DNA of 64,000 nt from contig OY986440.1 in the NCBI GenBank assembly GCA_963920525.1, positions 16,820,210 to 16,884,209 on the forward strand. The letters run 5' to 3'. The notes below the pieces were generated by a model. That model worked only from the letters and a program-made list of their open reading frames with translations, did not search any database and had not been told where the DNA came from. Made by a program: the position numbers and the translations under genes. This stretch comes from Dichetophora obliterata (lineage: Eukaryota; Arthropoda; Insecta; Diptera; Sciomyzidae). Within the stretch, counting starts at the first letter, position 1; every line of letters starts with the position of its first letter. Positions 1 through 10,794 of the stretch are shown one piece after another.

Positions 1-39
1 AATCGGAAAAAAATTCAAATTTTGTATATTTGAACTGGC

Positions 40-965
40 ATAACTGTAGTGCGACGACGCCCATTTTTAGTTCAGTTTCCGAAAGTAACTATATGCACTA
101 AATTACCAAATTTTTTTTTAATACAACCAAAACCGTCTAAAATATAGCATTTTTGTTGATTTTTAGGGGTAAAAGGGTGTTTGGTAAAATTTTGCTAAAC
201 TATCTCTTAGGCGAAACAAATCGACTGCAAAAATTTCAGCGCAATCAGCTCAGTAGTCAATTTTAATGATTTATGAAAAAGTGGGCGTTGCTATAGAGCA
301 ACCACACGCATTTTTAGCAGTGTTCCCAAATGTAGCCATACAAACTTAATTACCGAAGTTAAGTCTTATACGACCAAAATCGTCTTAAATAAAGGGTTTT
401 TATTGATTTGTGGGGTGTAAAAGAGGGCGTGGTCACCCATTTTTAATAAAGTTTCAGATAGTAACCATACAAACTAAATTACCAAATTTTAGCCTAATAC
501 GATCAAAAACGTCTGAATATAGCATCTTTATTGATTTTTGGGCGGTAAAAGGGGGTGTGGCTTTCCTTTATTAGCCGAGATATTAACGTGATTAACCAAG
601 ATATTAACAGATATTGTAAATTTTTTTGCCATAGGTGTTACAGTTCCTGAGATCTTACGAAACACCGCATGAACGATTTCATATATATAGAAGGGCGGTA
701 AAAGTAGGCGTTTCAAAATTGATATATCTTGTGGCCAGTACTTGGTCTCATAGCAAATAAAAACCAAGTTTTATTATAAAAACATGCACAACTCAGGAAT
801 TATAATTTCTGGAAAGTAGGAGTAGTTATAGTTCGACCACGCCCATTTTTTGTTGAATTATCGATAGCAGCCATACGAACTAAATTTTAGTCCAATACAA
901 CCGAATTCGTCTGAAATATAGCGTTTTTATTAACTTGTGGGCAGAAATAGGGGGTGTGGCAATAT
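40..965. repeat. Degenerate tandem repeat, about 130-140 bp units
   Basis: At least four diverged copies of one unit can be read near 50-180, 290-430, 430-560 and 835-960. Each has a CGCCCATTTTTAG-like start, a middle resembling ACCAAATTTTAG and GTCTGAAATATAGC, then TTTTTATTGATTTTTGGG and a GGGTGTGGC or GGGCGTGG end. The short open frames across it are not coding. A single related copy lies at 61,083-61,225. It may be the inside of a longer element extending left of the window. Confidence 0.7.
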
Positions 966-1019
966 TTTTTGCATATTATTTGAGATATTAGCCTTGACCA
1001 ACAAATATTGTAAATTTGA

Positions 1020-1250
1020 AGCCCTTAGGTCAATTATTGCCTATTTTTGCAAAAGGTGGTAACACATGGAAAAAATACTCAATTTGGCAAGAAAACAATC
1101 TACCCAAACAAGTCAGGGGGTCAGCTAGAGTAGATTGGTAGATGGGTACTTGGGTAGAATGGTAATTTACAGAAACAAAATGTACGAAATTTGCCAATCT
1201 ACCCAACTACCCAAGTCAGTGTGAATACCCCTTATGTAAACAATACATTC
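1020..1250. other. Non-coding spacer with TCTACCCAA motifs
   Basis: This stretch carries repeated TCTACCCAA / TTGGGTAGA motifs near 1090, 1125 and 1195, partly inverted. I see no coding potential and cannot assign it to a known family. Confidence 0.4.
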
Positions 1251-1251
1251 G

Positions 1252-2087
1252 ATTGGTATAAATTTTTTGGTCTGAACCAATTTCGACATCAACCGAATTG
1301 CGTTTTTGTGCATTTTTGAGCAACTTGAGACATAAAAACATAAAACTGTAAATTTTCATACTATTTGGCAAATGATTTAACGAGATTTTATGGTTTTTTT
1401 TTAAAAGAATCTATAGTACTTGTTATTTAATTTTAATCAAATTTTTTTTACATAAAATTATTTTAACTCTGTTCAGTTATTTTTGATTAATCTAAAAGTA
1501 AAGTACATTTTGGAACTGTTAGTATTAACAAAATAAGAACAATTTTTTTTTTTTTAGATCCTGTACATAACATTTCTTGTGACATGATGGTACCTTTCCA
1601 CTTTTACGTCACTGAGAGGCATGTTAAGCTCTTCACGGAGACGTCAGTTTCTGCTGCTTCTGCTGAACGAAGAAAAGGAGGGCCTCTATTTTGTAGGGCC
1701 TCTCAAAAAAGCTGACATTCAAAGCAAAAAGCCAATTTTAGTTCTTAGATCCTGTGATCTAAGAAATATAATTAAATTTATTTTTTTAACATAAACAGTT
1801 CCACAATCTACTTTACTTTTGCATTAAACTAAAAAAAACCCAAAACTTTCATATAAAAAAAAAATATAATTAACTTAAATAACAAGTAGATTATTTTTGA
1901 AAATAACCATAAAAGCTCGTTAGAACATTTGTCAAATGGAATGAAAATTTCAGTTCTATTTCTTTATACCCAAGAAATTGATTAAAAAGCTTGATTTTTT
2001 TTTCACTCAACCAGTGGGTCAAAAACTCACAAAAATGCAACTCGGGGGACGCCAATATTGGTTCAGACCAAAAAAAAGTATACCAAT
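1252..2087. mobile_element. Long-armed foldback (inverted-repeat) element
   Basis: The two ends are long imperfect inverted repeats of about 310-335 bp: 1252-1562 pairs with about 1752-2087. The outermost bases read ATTGGTATAAATTTTTTGG on the left, and the right end reads the same in reverse complement with small changes. Further in, GGCAAATGATTTAACGAG, ACTTGTTATTTAA and AGTAAAGTACATTTTGGAAC all recur inverted. The central 190 bp is unrelated to the arms and richer in GC. No transposase frame is present, so it is non-autonomous. No clear target-site duplication was seen. The overlapping 66-residue open frame is an artefact of one arm. Confidence 0.8.
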
Positions 2088-2194
2088 TCAAAGGATTTTT
2101 TTATATATGCACTATTTAATTTTGGTACTGGATCAGTAGGGGTCAGATTTTCCCAATTTAAGTCGATACACTCTAATAAGTAGTCGAAAGAAGG

Positions 2195-3284
2195 TCGAAA
2201 CAACGACAATATTGATTAATATACGAGAGCACACTATAGTATCGAAACCATTGGTGAAGTATCTTGGCGTTATTTTAGACCATAGATTAAACTTTAGGGA
2301 GCATCTTATTTATGCCGACAGCAAAGCAAGTAACACGAGAGGACCCCCAACAAAAATGCAGAGATATATGCTATTAAGTGGAACCAAATTTTTTTTTTCC
2401 TTAAAAACTACAGTGGGCAATATTTTGAAAACGGAGTGACAGAAAAAAATGACATTTTCGGAAGCACCGACCAATTTTTCTTTAGAAATAGATAGTGGCG
2501 TTCATTGTACATTCTGGCTTTAAGCCAGTGTAATACATTATTTTAATATTTTTGTATGCCATAATGTTTCTAATGACATTTATAAAGTCGTTTTCTGACG
2601 TTTGATCATTTTTCGCACATAGCTTTGATTAACTTTTAAACTGATACAAACTTACACATAAAAAGAAAGTATAACTTAATAAATCAATTTCAAGTAAATC
2701 AAATGCAAAATGTGACTTTTGCAGCGCTTTTAACAAAATATGTTTTTAAAAAATGCCAAAAAATTCAGTTTTTAAAGGTCAAAAAGAGTTATAATAGTAC
2801 TTAATTTTAAAAACTTGTGTATGCCAAAATGTTGGTATGAATAAAGAATTTATTTTTTTAAAAAGGCTCCGGTCAATTTTATCCGATTTGAAAAAAAAAG
2901 TATGCGGAAATCGTTTTTATAAGTTTCTCTTACTTTTAAGACCACGAACGGCTGATAATTTTTTTTCTCCACACAAAATCGATCCAGCCTACTGTAAATG
3001 GGTATTTTAAATCTTGTAAATATAGAATTAAGCACGACGAAAATCCGTTTTGCATCTTTTGTGAACTAAATGAAGACACAGAGTATGTTTTTTCATCTGT
3101 CTGAAATTTACCGAAGAAAGACGTGAGTTAAGTGATAGTGTGGGGAGGTCGCCAACAGTGGAAACTTTGGTGGGAATAATGCTAAACTCAAAAGAGGTCT
3201 GGATTTTAGTATGCAATATGGCCTACACCATAACCAAAGGAATGCATCGCGTGGAAAAACTGTGCAGAAGAGGTTTTGATTAAA
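2195..3284 (+). pseudogene. LINE fragment, R1/LOA-like, C-terminal part
   Basis: This is the decayed 3' part of a non-LTR retrotransposon polyprotein. Near 2245-2310 it encodes the reverse-transcriptase thumb motif VKYLGVILDHRLNFREHL. Around 2990-3130 comes a C-terminal zinc-knuckle-like region with NPFCIFCE, followed after a frame change by a stretch like FTEERRELSD. From 3125 the frame reads VETLVGIMLNSKEVWILVC, the pattern at the end of R1-group ORF2 proteins. The endonuclease and RT palm are absent, and stops and frameshifts make it non-functional. A MITE at 3285 interrupts its 3' side, and 3957-4075 may be its continuation. Clade assignment rests on motif memory. Confidence 0.65.
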
Positions 3285-3954
3285 CAGAGGGTGCCCAAAT
3301 TATTATACTCAAATCATTTGTTGAAATAATTTAAAAAAAATCTTGCCATAACATATTTTACAGAGTAGCAGGTATAATATTCTCTCTTTCTAATTATTAG
3401 GTACCCATCTGACAACACTCGAATACACACGTATTCTGGCATCACTTAAATTTTAAGTTGGCATCACTGACAGACGTCAGTGTCCGTTAAAATTTCATAT
3501 ATTAAATAATTATTTTTTTACTTATTTTTAGTATAGATCAGAAGGTAATTTAAGTTAGAAATGTTTAATTCATATTTTTAATATACTTTAAACGTTTTCA
3601 AATAATAAAACAAATAAAAATTTAAAATTTCAAAAATGAAATAATTATTTTTTTTTACTTATTTTTAGTATAGATCAGAAGTTAATTTAAGTTAGAAATG
3701 TTTGATTCATTTTTAATATATTTTAAACGTATTCAAAAAATAAAACAAATAAAAATTTAAAATTTCAAAAATTAAATAATTTTTTTTTTACTTATTTTAA
3801 GTATAGATCAGAAGATAAGTTAAGTTTAAAATGTTTAATTCATATTTTAAATATGTTTTAAACGAGTTCAAATAATAAAACAATAAAAAAACTATGTTAC
3901 AACAATAAAAATACAGAACATTTTGTTTGAGTACAATAATTTGGCCACCCTCTG
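3285..3954. mobile_element. 670-bp MITE with TIRs and internal triplication
   Basis: Terminal inverted repeats of about 30 bp begin CAGAGGGTG(C/G)CCAAATTATT and close the element at 3285 and 3954. A TA follows the right end at 3955; the left flank reads AA, so the TA duplication is imperfect. Inside are three tandem units of about 135 bp. There is no transposase. The TIR sequence and TA target fit a Tc1/mariner-type MITE. Confidence 0.8.
3500..3900. repeat. Three tandem copies of a 133-137 bp unit
   Basis: The phrase GTATAGATCAGAAG recurs at 3531, 3668 and 3801, each followed by TTAAGTT(A/T)(G/A)AAATGTTT and AATAAAACAA. The copies are closely similar and sit inside the MITE. Confidence 0.85.
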
Positions 3955-3956
3955 TA

Positions 3957-5595
3957 GATGACATTTTAGATGGGGTCTTCGCTGCTATTCTCCCTTCATG
4001 AATAAATCCCATCGGTAATGCTATGAAGGCAATTCGGAAACAGGGCTACGTTTTTCTCTTAATAGGGTCTCACACTGGTCCTATTAAGAATTTATAATCT
4101 TGTATAATTAAAAAAACACACGCACAAACTTTTTTTCGCATTTCATATAAAAATTCTGAAATTTTATTGATCGTAACCAAATAAAATACTTTTTTAATTT
4201 TTTGAACATTTGTCTATATTTGAATTTATATAATTGAAAGGGCAAACATTTTAACATTACTTTTCTTATATTTTCAGTATTATTAACGTTATCAATAAAA
4301 CTTGACTATTGGACTCGTTTAAAAGAGCTGCGCGCACACAATTGGTAAGCATTTAATAATAAAATAACTAAACTCCACAAATATTTGATGTTAATAGAAG
4401 CTCTGGAACGGTAAAGCTTGGCACTTTTCGGACAAAGCTTATGATGAAATGTGATAGTTAGTGATGAAATTTGATAAATTATTTAATAAGAAAGTCAGTA
4501 GTTTTTTTTATATAAAAACTTATATGCTTATAAACTTTATTAAAAATTTTTTTCAGGGGGCGAAAAGAACAATATTTTTTATATTTTTAAGATTTAAAAG
4601 TGATGCATCAAGTGTTGCTGAAATATACTTTGACATATGTAGCAGAGCTAGAAATTTAATTTTTGACTTGATTTTTATTTCTGATTTTAAAGATTAATAA
4701 ACTAAATATTTTTCATGGTTTATTTATAGGAAAATTTTGGTTCTTCTGTATATGTGTACTTGTGTTATGGGTCGCAATACATACATTCTATTAAGAAAGT
4801 ACCTGGAATTGTTAATTTAAAAACCCGCTTTCTTTACACCAATCTGGCCTTTGCTCCTTCAACCACCGCACAGCACACTTTTTGTTTTTTTTTTATTTTA
4901 CATTACAAGAAGTTGAATAAATTTTAAGTAATAACTTTTGATTCGAAAGAGCTATTGGGGTAGTTTTATCAACATAAATTATTTTTGAGACTTGAAATTT
5001 ATGTGAAAATTATAAAAAGAACATTTTTGGAAAAATAAATTTCGACAAAAAATTCAAAAGGGGTAACCCTGTTGTTTTAATGACAAAAACACTTACACAA
5101 TTTTTACGCAACACTGGAAGAGTTTTTGCAAATGAATGCTATGTCACATAAGAAGTAGTCAATTTTTCTTGTCATTATTTTTACAATGTAAACAACTATT
5201 CAGTCAGTTTTTCACTGAAAAGTCAATATTTTGGAACTTTTTTGAAAAATTATAAGGAATATTTACACTGAACGAACGGTAAAGTTGAAACTAGTTTTGT
5301 GCAGTGCTTTTATTGAACTTTTGAACTATTTTTAATGAAATATATTTAAAAACAGCAGAGATATTTGCATCGAAAGGCATCACTTTAATTTTGATGTCGT
5401 TTTTTTCTCATTCTTAGGTAACGATGTTTCAAAAAATAAAAAAGTCTGGCCAAAATCATAAACACGTATTGTAATCACAATGACTAAAAGGTAATTAAGA
5501 TTAGCCAGAATAAAGATCAATAACAAAAACTGATGGTATTTTTCCCAAAACCGCACTGTGGGCAAGAAATTTCAAAATGTGGCTAAAATTCAATA
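3957..5595. other. AT-rich non-coding DNA, nothing firm
   Basis: The first 120 bases may be LINE 3' sequence continuing across the MITE. The rest is AT-rich, with short random open frames of low complexity (for example 4461-4697). I see no gene, RNA or element boundary. Confidence 0.4.
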
Positions 5596-5599
5596 ACTT

Positions 5600-5880
5600 G
5601 GCTAGTAATACAGATAATCGAATGAAACTTAGCACACATGTTTATATAGGTCCAAGGATATGCTGTTTTTTTGGAATCCGTCCACGGAGACACCCACCTT
5701 CTCTACAACCTACATAGTGAAAACTCAATAAAATGACTAATATTTCAGTTAAAGAGATCCAATTTGATATGTGAGTATGTGGCGTCAAAAGGAAGATGTG
5801 AACAGTAAGTGGGCATGACACGCCTCCGGGGACCGCCACTTCTTCTACAACCCACACAGTAAAAGCTCTATAGAATTGCT
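5600..5880. repeat. Two diverged tandem units of about 140 bp
   Basis: TCTACAACCTACATAGTGAAAACTC near 5700 and TCTACAACCCACACAGTAAAAGCTC near 5845 head two related units that also share a GGGGAC or GGAGAC and CACC block upstream. The 71-residue minus-strand open frame here is a product of the repeat. Confidence 0.6.
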
Positions 5881-6149
5881 TATTTGAGATAGAGAAAAAA
5901 AATGTAGCAGTTTTTAAAAGATTTCATTTCTGGGACGAAGGCGGAGCATTTGGACTTTTAGCGTTGCTTTTCGAGGTGTATGTCGTTCATTACAAAAAGA
6001 AAGAATTTCTTGGCGGCAAAAGTGTTTGACCTTTATGCAAGTTACAATTTAGTAAATAATATCAAAGTATTTAATAAATTTTCAACTTTATTCAAATGTA
6101 TTGTTTACTTTAATTATTATTTTATAAAAAAAATGGAAAAAGGCGGAAC

Positions 6150-6478
6150 TAAGTATTGAAATGAGATGTGCAATCGTATAGAAGCATAATTGTGGTATTT
6201 CTGTCAAAGAAATATGCTCCGAGTTACATTTGTCAAGGCAAAACGTTCAATATAAAATAAATAAGCACAAGAAACAAACTCAGTGAAACAAATTCAAAAC
6301 GTAAGACAACACGTAAAGAAGACCAGCTTATTGTACGGCAGTTCTCAAAGACCCCTGGTTTAACTCCAAAAAGCCATGAATTACATATGGAAATTTTTTG
6401 TCAGAACTCAGTTAGCAAACGCACAATTCGCAGACCTTTAAAAGAATTCCGATTCAGTACATATTCTTTTTAGGAAAA
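6150..6478 (+). pseudogene. Tc1-like transposase, N-terminal DNA-binding part
   Basis: Read with frame changes, this encodes the paired helix-turn-helix region of a Tc1-family transposase: KHNCGISVKEICSELHLSRQ near 6180-6240, then after two stops a second helix region including DQLIVRQFSKTPGLT and SVSKRTIRR. In Tc1 proteins this part binds the terminal repeats. In-frame stops and at least one frameshift inactivate it. It stops at 6478, where the Helitron-like element enters; the catalytic half resumes at 7114. Confidence 0.65.
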
Positions 6479-7113
6479 TCTATATATATAAAAATGGTGT
6501 AAAAAATGTATAGTAAAACATCAATTGAGAATGGCTGGGCCGATTTGTCTAAAATTTTTTTTCAGTTGTTTATAATTGCCAGGAGAAGGTTTTTACGAAG
6601 GAAAATTTTGGAAAAACCCTCCGGGAAAGTCCGATAGGTGGCGTTGGGGTGGACTTATATCGAAAATTTGAATTTATGGACCAATTTAACTGAAATTCAG
6701 AATGTATGTTTGTTTAATCATAAGAAAATAATTTGTGTATAAATGGACCCGATAGGTGGCGCTGGGGTGGACTTATATCGAAAATTTGAATTTATGGACC
6801 AATTTAACTGAAATTCAGAATGTATGTTTGTTTAATCATAAGAAAATAATTTGTGTATAAATGGACCCGATAGGTGGCGCTAGGGTGGACTTATATCGAA
6901 AATTTGAATTTATGGACCAATTTAACTGAAATTCAGAATGTATGTTTGTTTAATCATAAGAAAATAATTTGTGTATAAATGGACACGGTAGGTGGCGCTG
7001 GGGTGGACTTATTTCGAAAATTCAATGGCGTGAAAAGTGATTTTGGTATTGCCACAATTTTGAAATGCAATCCTGGTACGAGGGGGGTAGCGAAGCACAC
7101 CGGGTTCAGCTAG
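6479..7113 (+). mobile_element. Helitron-like element with 118-bp tandem repeats
   Basis: It begins TCTATATATATAAAAATGG at 6479 and ends GGGTTCAGCTAG at 7113. The host base before is A and the one after is T, as expected for Helitron-type insertion (5' TC, 3' CTAG, between A and T). The inside has a GGCTGGGCCGATTTG block, then just over three units of 118 bp, each starting near GATAGGTGGCG (6633, 6751, 6869, about 6988). It has no Rep/helicase gene and is non-autonomous. An inverted relative lies at 34,010-34,492. Confidence 0.85.
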
Positions 7114-7738
7114 TAACGTATAAATCCCCGGAAAATCAAATCAAACTACTCAAGTTTGCCAAAAATTTTCTCTGCAAGAATATGAGCTTTTGGAATCGTG
7201 TTTTGTGGACTGATGAAAGAACTTTGGAGTATCACGGCTCACCTAAGAAGAGATTTGTCCGAATTCCAAAGAAGACACGAAAAGAAGTAGCTCCCGTCGT
7301 ACCAGTAAATCGCCATGGGGGCAGATCAGTAATGTTCTGGGGATGCATTTCCTTTTGTGGTCATGGTGATTTGGTTCCAATTGATGGAACGATGAGCCAA
7401 TACAAATATTTGGATGTCTTAAATGACCATGCATTTCCATCTAGTGACAAACTTATTGGTGATTCATTTATTTTACAACAAGATAATGCACCATGTCACA
7501 AGAGTAAGTTTATAATGAACTTTTTGAATCAAACTGGCGTATATGTTTTAAACTGGCCACCACAAAGTCCTGATTTAAACGTTATAGAAAATTTGTGAGC
7601 CTATTTGTTTGCTTGACTCTGATCCTAGTCCAAGTGTAAGACTATTTCTGAAATAAAAACTCTTTGGGAGCAAATTCCGGCATACATTTTGAAAAATCTT
7701 GTGGAATCGGTACCTAAATGCATTCAAAAAGTAATATA
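7114..7738 (+). pseudogene. Tc1-like transposase, catalytic DD34E part
   Basis: This is the RNase-H-like catalytic core of a Tc1-family cut-and-paste transposase. The first Asp is in LWTDERTLEYHG, the second in LQQDNAPCH and the Glu in DLNVIENL; I count 34 residues between the second Asp and the Glu (DD34E). The long open frame nominally starts at 7065, but its first 16 or so residues come from the Helitron-like insertion. After the IENL motif there is a stop at 7598, yet a recognisable C-terminus (LWEQIPAYILKNLVESVPKC) continues in another frame to about 7738. All three catalytic residues are present, but the gene is disrupted. Confidence 0.88.
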
Positions 7739-8027
7739 ATCTAATGGCGAATATATTTTTGTATTAAATTGTCAAGTTTTTGTCATAATTTTTCTTATCT
7801 TGAAGCTTAGTTTTGCATAAAATTGAACTGTCAGAATAATTATGCCTTCATTGAAATTAATTTTTTTTTATATGTTATCCTTATAAGTTAGTTCTTAGAA
7901 AATGTACACATTTTTGGTAAGATTTTAAGCGAATAAAAATATATTAATTCAGGGTTTCCTAAAATATTTTACAAACTCAAAATATTTGCATTTTCTTTTC
8001 GTCAAAATAATTATGCCGACTACTGTA

Positions 8028-8203
8028 CAGTAGAATCTGGATATAGTGAATTTTTTCATGTTCATTGCCTGTTTATTGTATGACCTTTATGTTTTTCTTA
8101 GAACTTTTTTTTTCATTTTTGCTTTTTATTTTTTGAAATGTTAAACGTTCACTATTTCTAGCTGTTCACTATTTTGGGGCTTCGTTGTATCCAGATTCGA
8201 CTG
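8028..8203. mobile_element. 176-bp MITE inserted at TA
   Basis: Inverted ends CAGTAGAATCTGGATATA (left) and, in reverse complement, CAGTCGAATCTGGATACAA (right) are flanked by TA at 8026-8027 and 8204-8205. It has no coding capacity. The TA target and the CAG(T)-type ends suggest a pogo/Tc1-mariner-group MITE. It sits at the TA bordering the Tc1-like element's right end. Confidence 0.85.
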
Positions 8204-8205
8204 TA

Positions 8206-8519
8206 CTTAAAATAAGGGGGGAAAACGGGAAAATGTTAAAATCTCTCTCAAAATTTGGCAACACTGGGTACAGCTGTGCCTGTAAACGATTCGGAGAAAT
8301 GAGATGTTTGATTACAACAATCATGAAAATCTTGAAGTTATTGTAAAAAATGTCGAGTTAGGCGCTGACAACCGCTGAGTGAAATGAACGGTTTTCGTTT
8401 GCTGTGGAGCTAATCAAACTATCAAGTGTTATAGATGACAGCCAACTAAGAGCAATGCAATAGATCACAGTGTGTGTACGTTGAAATAGGTGCACCGAAG
8501 CAGGGCTTTAAATAATATA
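8206..8519. other. Unassigned spacer
   Basis: About 310 bp between two transposon ends. It is less AT-rich than its surroundings and holds no reading frame or repeat that I recognise. Confidence 0.3.
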
Positions 8520-8779
8520 CAGTAATAGACATTTGATTAAACGCACTCTGATTTTTGTCGTTTGTTTTAATTTTTTTTTTATTTTGTCAAATTTTGCTTG
8601 CATTTTCTACTCAGAACTTATTAACAAATAATTTAAGAAAAAGTTTTTAAATAGTTAACTAAAGTTTTTTACTCAAATTTTTCTTTTAATAATTAACCGA
8701 AAAATACCAAGACACTTGATTAAACACACATGGTTTGTTTGTATCATATAATGTTTGAATTTTATTTTTTAGTTCAAAT

Positions 8780-9222
8780 ATCAGTAGTTTCTATTAAGCA
8801 TTGTCCGTACTAGTTTTCTAAGGACAACGGGTTCAATTTCCATCCACCAGGCTTTTATTTGTTCCTTTAGCTCAGAAAAAGTCTTAAACTGTCTGTAATT
8901 TGCGTAGATCTTAGAAGCCAGTATGCCCTATAAATTTTCTACTGGATTGCAATCTGGACTACACGCAGGCCAGTCCAATAATTGTATGTCCTTGCCTTGA
9001 AACCACTCCTTCGCTTGCTTCGACACATGAATGGCTGCATTATCTTGCTGAAAAGTGTATTCTATTTCCACATTATTCTCCATGAATGTAATTAGTACAT
9101 CTTCCAGCAAAAAGCAAAGCGGCAGCTTATAATTGTACGTAAAGACACCCCATTACAATACACATCCACCTCCCAAGTTGCGCTTCATTCGTGCTAAATG
9201 TTTTTTGCCGGTATGCTGCCAA
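8780..9222 (-). pseudogene. Tc3-like transposase, C-terminal catalytic part
   Basis: Reading from 9222 downward, the frame gives ARMKRNLGGG, a VWG-type strand, then QQDNAAIHVS with the second catalytic Asp and DCNPVENL with the catalytic Glu (34 residues between them). A stop at the Trp normally found after ENL breaks the frame. The rest, LASKIYANYRQFKTFSELKE and onward, continues to about 8790 and looks complete. At 9222 the protein is cut by a LINE; its upstream part resumes at 12,929 in the same frame once the duplicated TGCTGCCAA is removed. Confidence 0.85.
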
Positions 9223-9364
9223 CCTCCTCCGTAAAGTTCAAAGATCAGCGGAACTGTGCATCACTGGAGCCCTAAGAACCACTCCGAAAGACGCATTAGA
9301 AACAATGCTCCATCTTACACCACTTGATTTTCTAGCTAAACAGATGGCCGCTAATACAGCCATA
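9223..9364 (+). pseudogene. LINE ORF2, RT thumb segment
   Basis: The frame reads LLRKVQRSAELCITGALRTT then ETMLHLTPLDFLAKQMAANT, the segment after the RT palm in R1/LOA/I-group LINEs. It is in frame with 10,797 onward: when the inserted element and one TA are removed the protein continues AANTAIHLDATSQWKE without a break. The palm with its catalytic Asp residues is missing through 5' truncation. Confidence 0.85.
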
Positions 9365-10794
9365 CACTCTAAACTATTTTTGTTGAAATTTACGACGATA
9401 ATCGTCGACAACACATTACCGACTGAAAGCGTTGAAATTTACACATGCACTTTTTTAAACAATTTTTGTTTATTATTCAACAAAATATGTTTAAATGTTC
9501 AATGAATTGCGCAACTGGTGTCTAAAACTGTAGAAACTCAACTATGTTTATTTTTGAACAAAAATGTGCAATGAAAAAATTTTTGTATTATTATTCAATT
9601 TTTGTTTTATTATTATTGTTGAATATTCTTAAAATATTTGCTAATATAGTTATTCTTAACAAATTAGTTATTATCAAGCTTACTTATTAGAGTATTGATT
9701 TTTTTATGTTCTTAGAATGGTTTTTTCCCCTCTTACGTGTGACGGGTAAAATTTAAAAAAATACTTCATAAAAAATTCGCAACTTCGCGATATATCTTTA
9801 GGATACTCAATGTTAAATATGTAGTAGTAGCACAGTAGCTGCAAAATTAAGTCGACCAATTCGAAGTTCACTTGTATCGACGTTGCTGTTCCTTCCAGCC
9901 AGATTTTTAGCTATTGAACTTCCTTCAGTCGGAGGGGTTGTTCCTAAACACAGAAATCATTGTAAATAATGAAAAAATACAAATATTGGAAATAGCATAT
10001 ACTTGCCAACTATTGAAATTCATGGAGTTAATGCTAGGTTATCGCTTCTAATATCTTGTATAGTATATTCAGTTCCAAACTGAAACATGGTTTTATATTA
10101 AAAAAAAAAATGTGTTTAACAATTAAGCTTAGAATCTTATCTCGAGTTTTTTAAACAGAAGCGTATCTTTTTCATTAAAATGAGCGCAAATCGCTTTCAC
10201 AATATCTTCTAAATTTCCATTTTGTCCAATTTTTAGAAAGCATTTCAGTTTATTCTCAGACACGGTGAAATTATTTTTAAAGGATTTTATAGATTCTAAT
10301 TTTATAGAGAACCTAATAAATTACTTATATTCTATATAAACCTTTGAATATGTCGCGAATCAAGCGTTTAAACTAAATGAAGCACTCAGCGACACACGTG
10401 CAATAGTAACAAAAATTAAAACAATGGAAAAGAAACACTATTTAAGTGTATCGTCTATTTATTTTATTCTGTCGATTTGTTTTATTCCCTCTGCCAGTGC
10501 TCAACTGATGTGGGAATATTTTATTTTGCACAAATATATGTTAAAAATTAAACACTTTCTGTATTATTTTAAAATATTACATATTTTGTGTTGACCACTA
10601 CACATTTTTGTGTGGCAATTTAAACATTTTTTGTTTCATATTTCAATTTTGCATAACTTTTTGCTTAAAATTAAACAATTTCTGTTTGATTTTGTAAAAC
10701 GAGACAACAATGTATTAATTTTAAGCAATAACTGAAAATTAAACATATATTTACATACATATTTATAGTAAATTTCAACAAATATTTTAGAGTG
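9365..10794. mobile_element. 1430-bp TIR element, non-autonomous, TA target
   Basis: Ends are CACTCTAAACTATTTTTGTT on the left and CACTCTAAAATATTTGTTG on the right (reverse complement), both followed by GAAATTTAC. They are flanked by TA at 9363-9364 and 10,795-10,796. Removing the element plus one TA restores the LINE frame exactly. It has no recognisable transposase. Instead it carries a minus-strand stretch that looks like exons with splice sites (about 10,330 down to 9810). The superfamily is uncertain: TA target and CAC termini. Confidence 0.88.
9808..10335 (-). pseudogene. Possible captured, intron-containing gene fragment
   Basis: On the minus strand three exon-like blocks can be read. 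Block one (about 10,330-10,145) encodes ENKLKCFLKIGQNGNLEDIV and then AICAHFNEKDTLLFKKLE. Block two (about 10,087-10,013) follows a pyrimidine-rich acceptor ending TTTCAG and encodes FGTEYTIQDIRSDNLALTP, with one stop. Block three (about 9945-9810) follows an acceptor ending GTGTTTAG and encodes TTPPTEGSSIAKNLAGRN through to a TAA. The second donor reads G/GCAAGT; the first donor is not clear. Phases of blocks two and three agree. I do not recognise the protein. It could be a host fragment picked up by the transposon, or a remnant of the element's own gene. Confidence 0.45.

Larger units (their letters stand above)
6130..8025 (+). mobile_element. Tc1-like transposon remnant
   Basis: The element holds a broken Tc1-family transposase (6150-6478 and 7114-7738) and ends on the right with AATTATGCCGACTACTG at 8025, followed by TA. 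A related AATAATTATGCC motif lies at about 7835. I could not find the matching left terminal repeat near 5900-6130, so the 5' end is probably lost. A Helitron-like element at 6479-7113 interrupts the transposase, and a MITE starts directly after the right-hand TA. Confidence 0.7.

Noticed and set aside
7065..7113. ATG at 7065 as the true start of the Tc1 transposase
   Set aside because: These bases belong to the Helitron-like insertion; the transposase resumes at 7114 and its real N-terminus is upstream of 6479.
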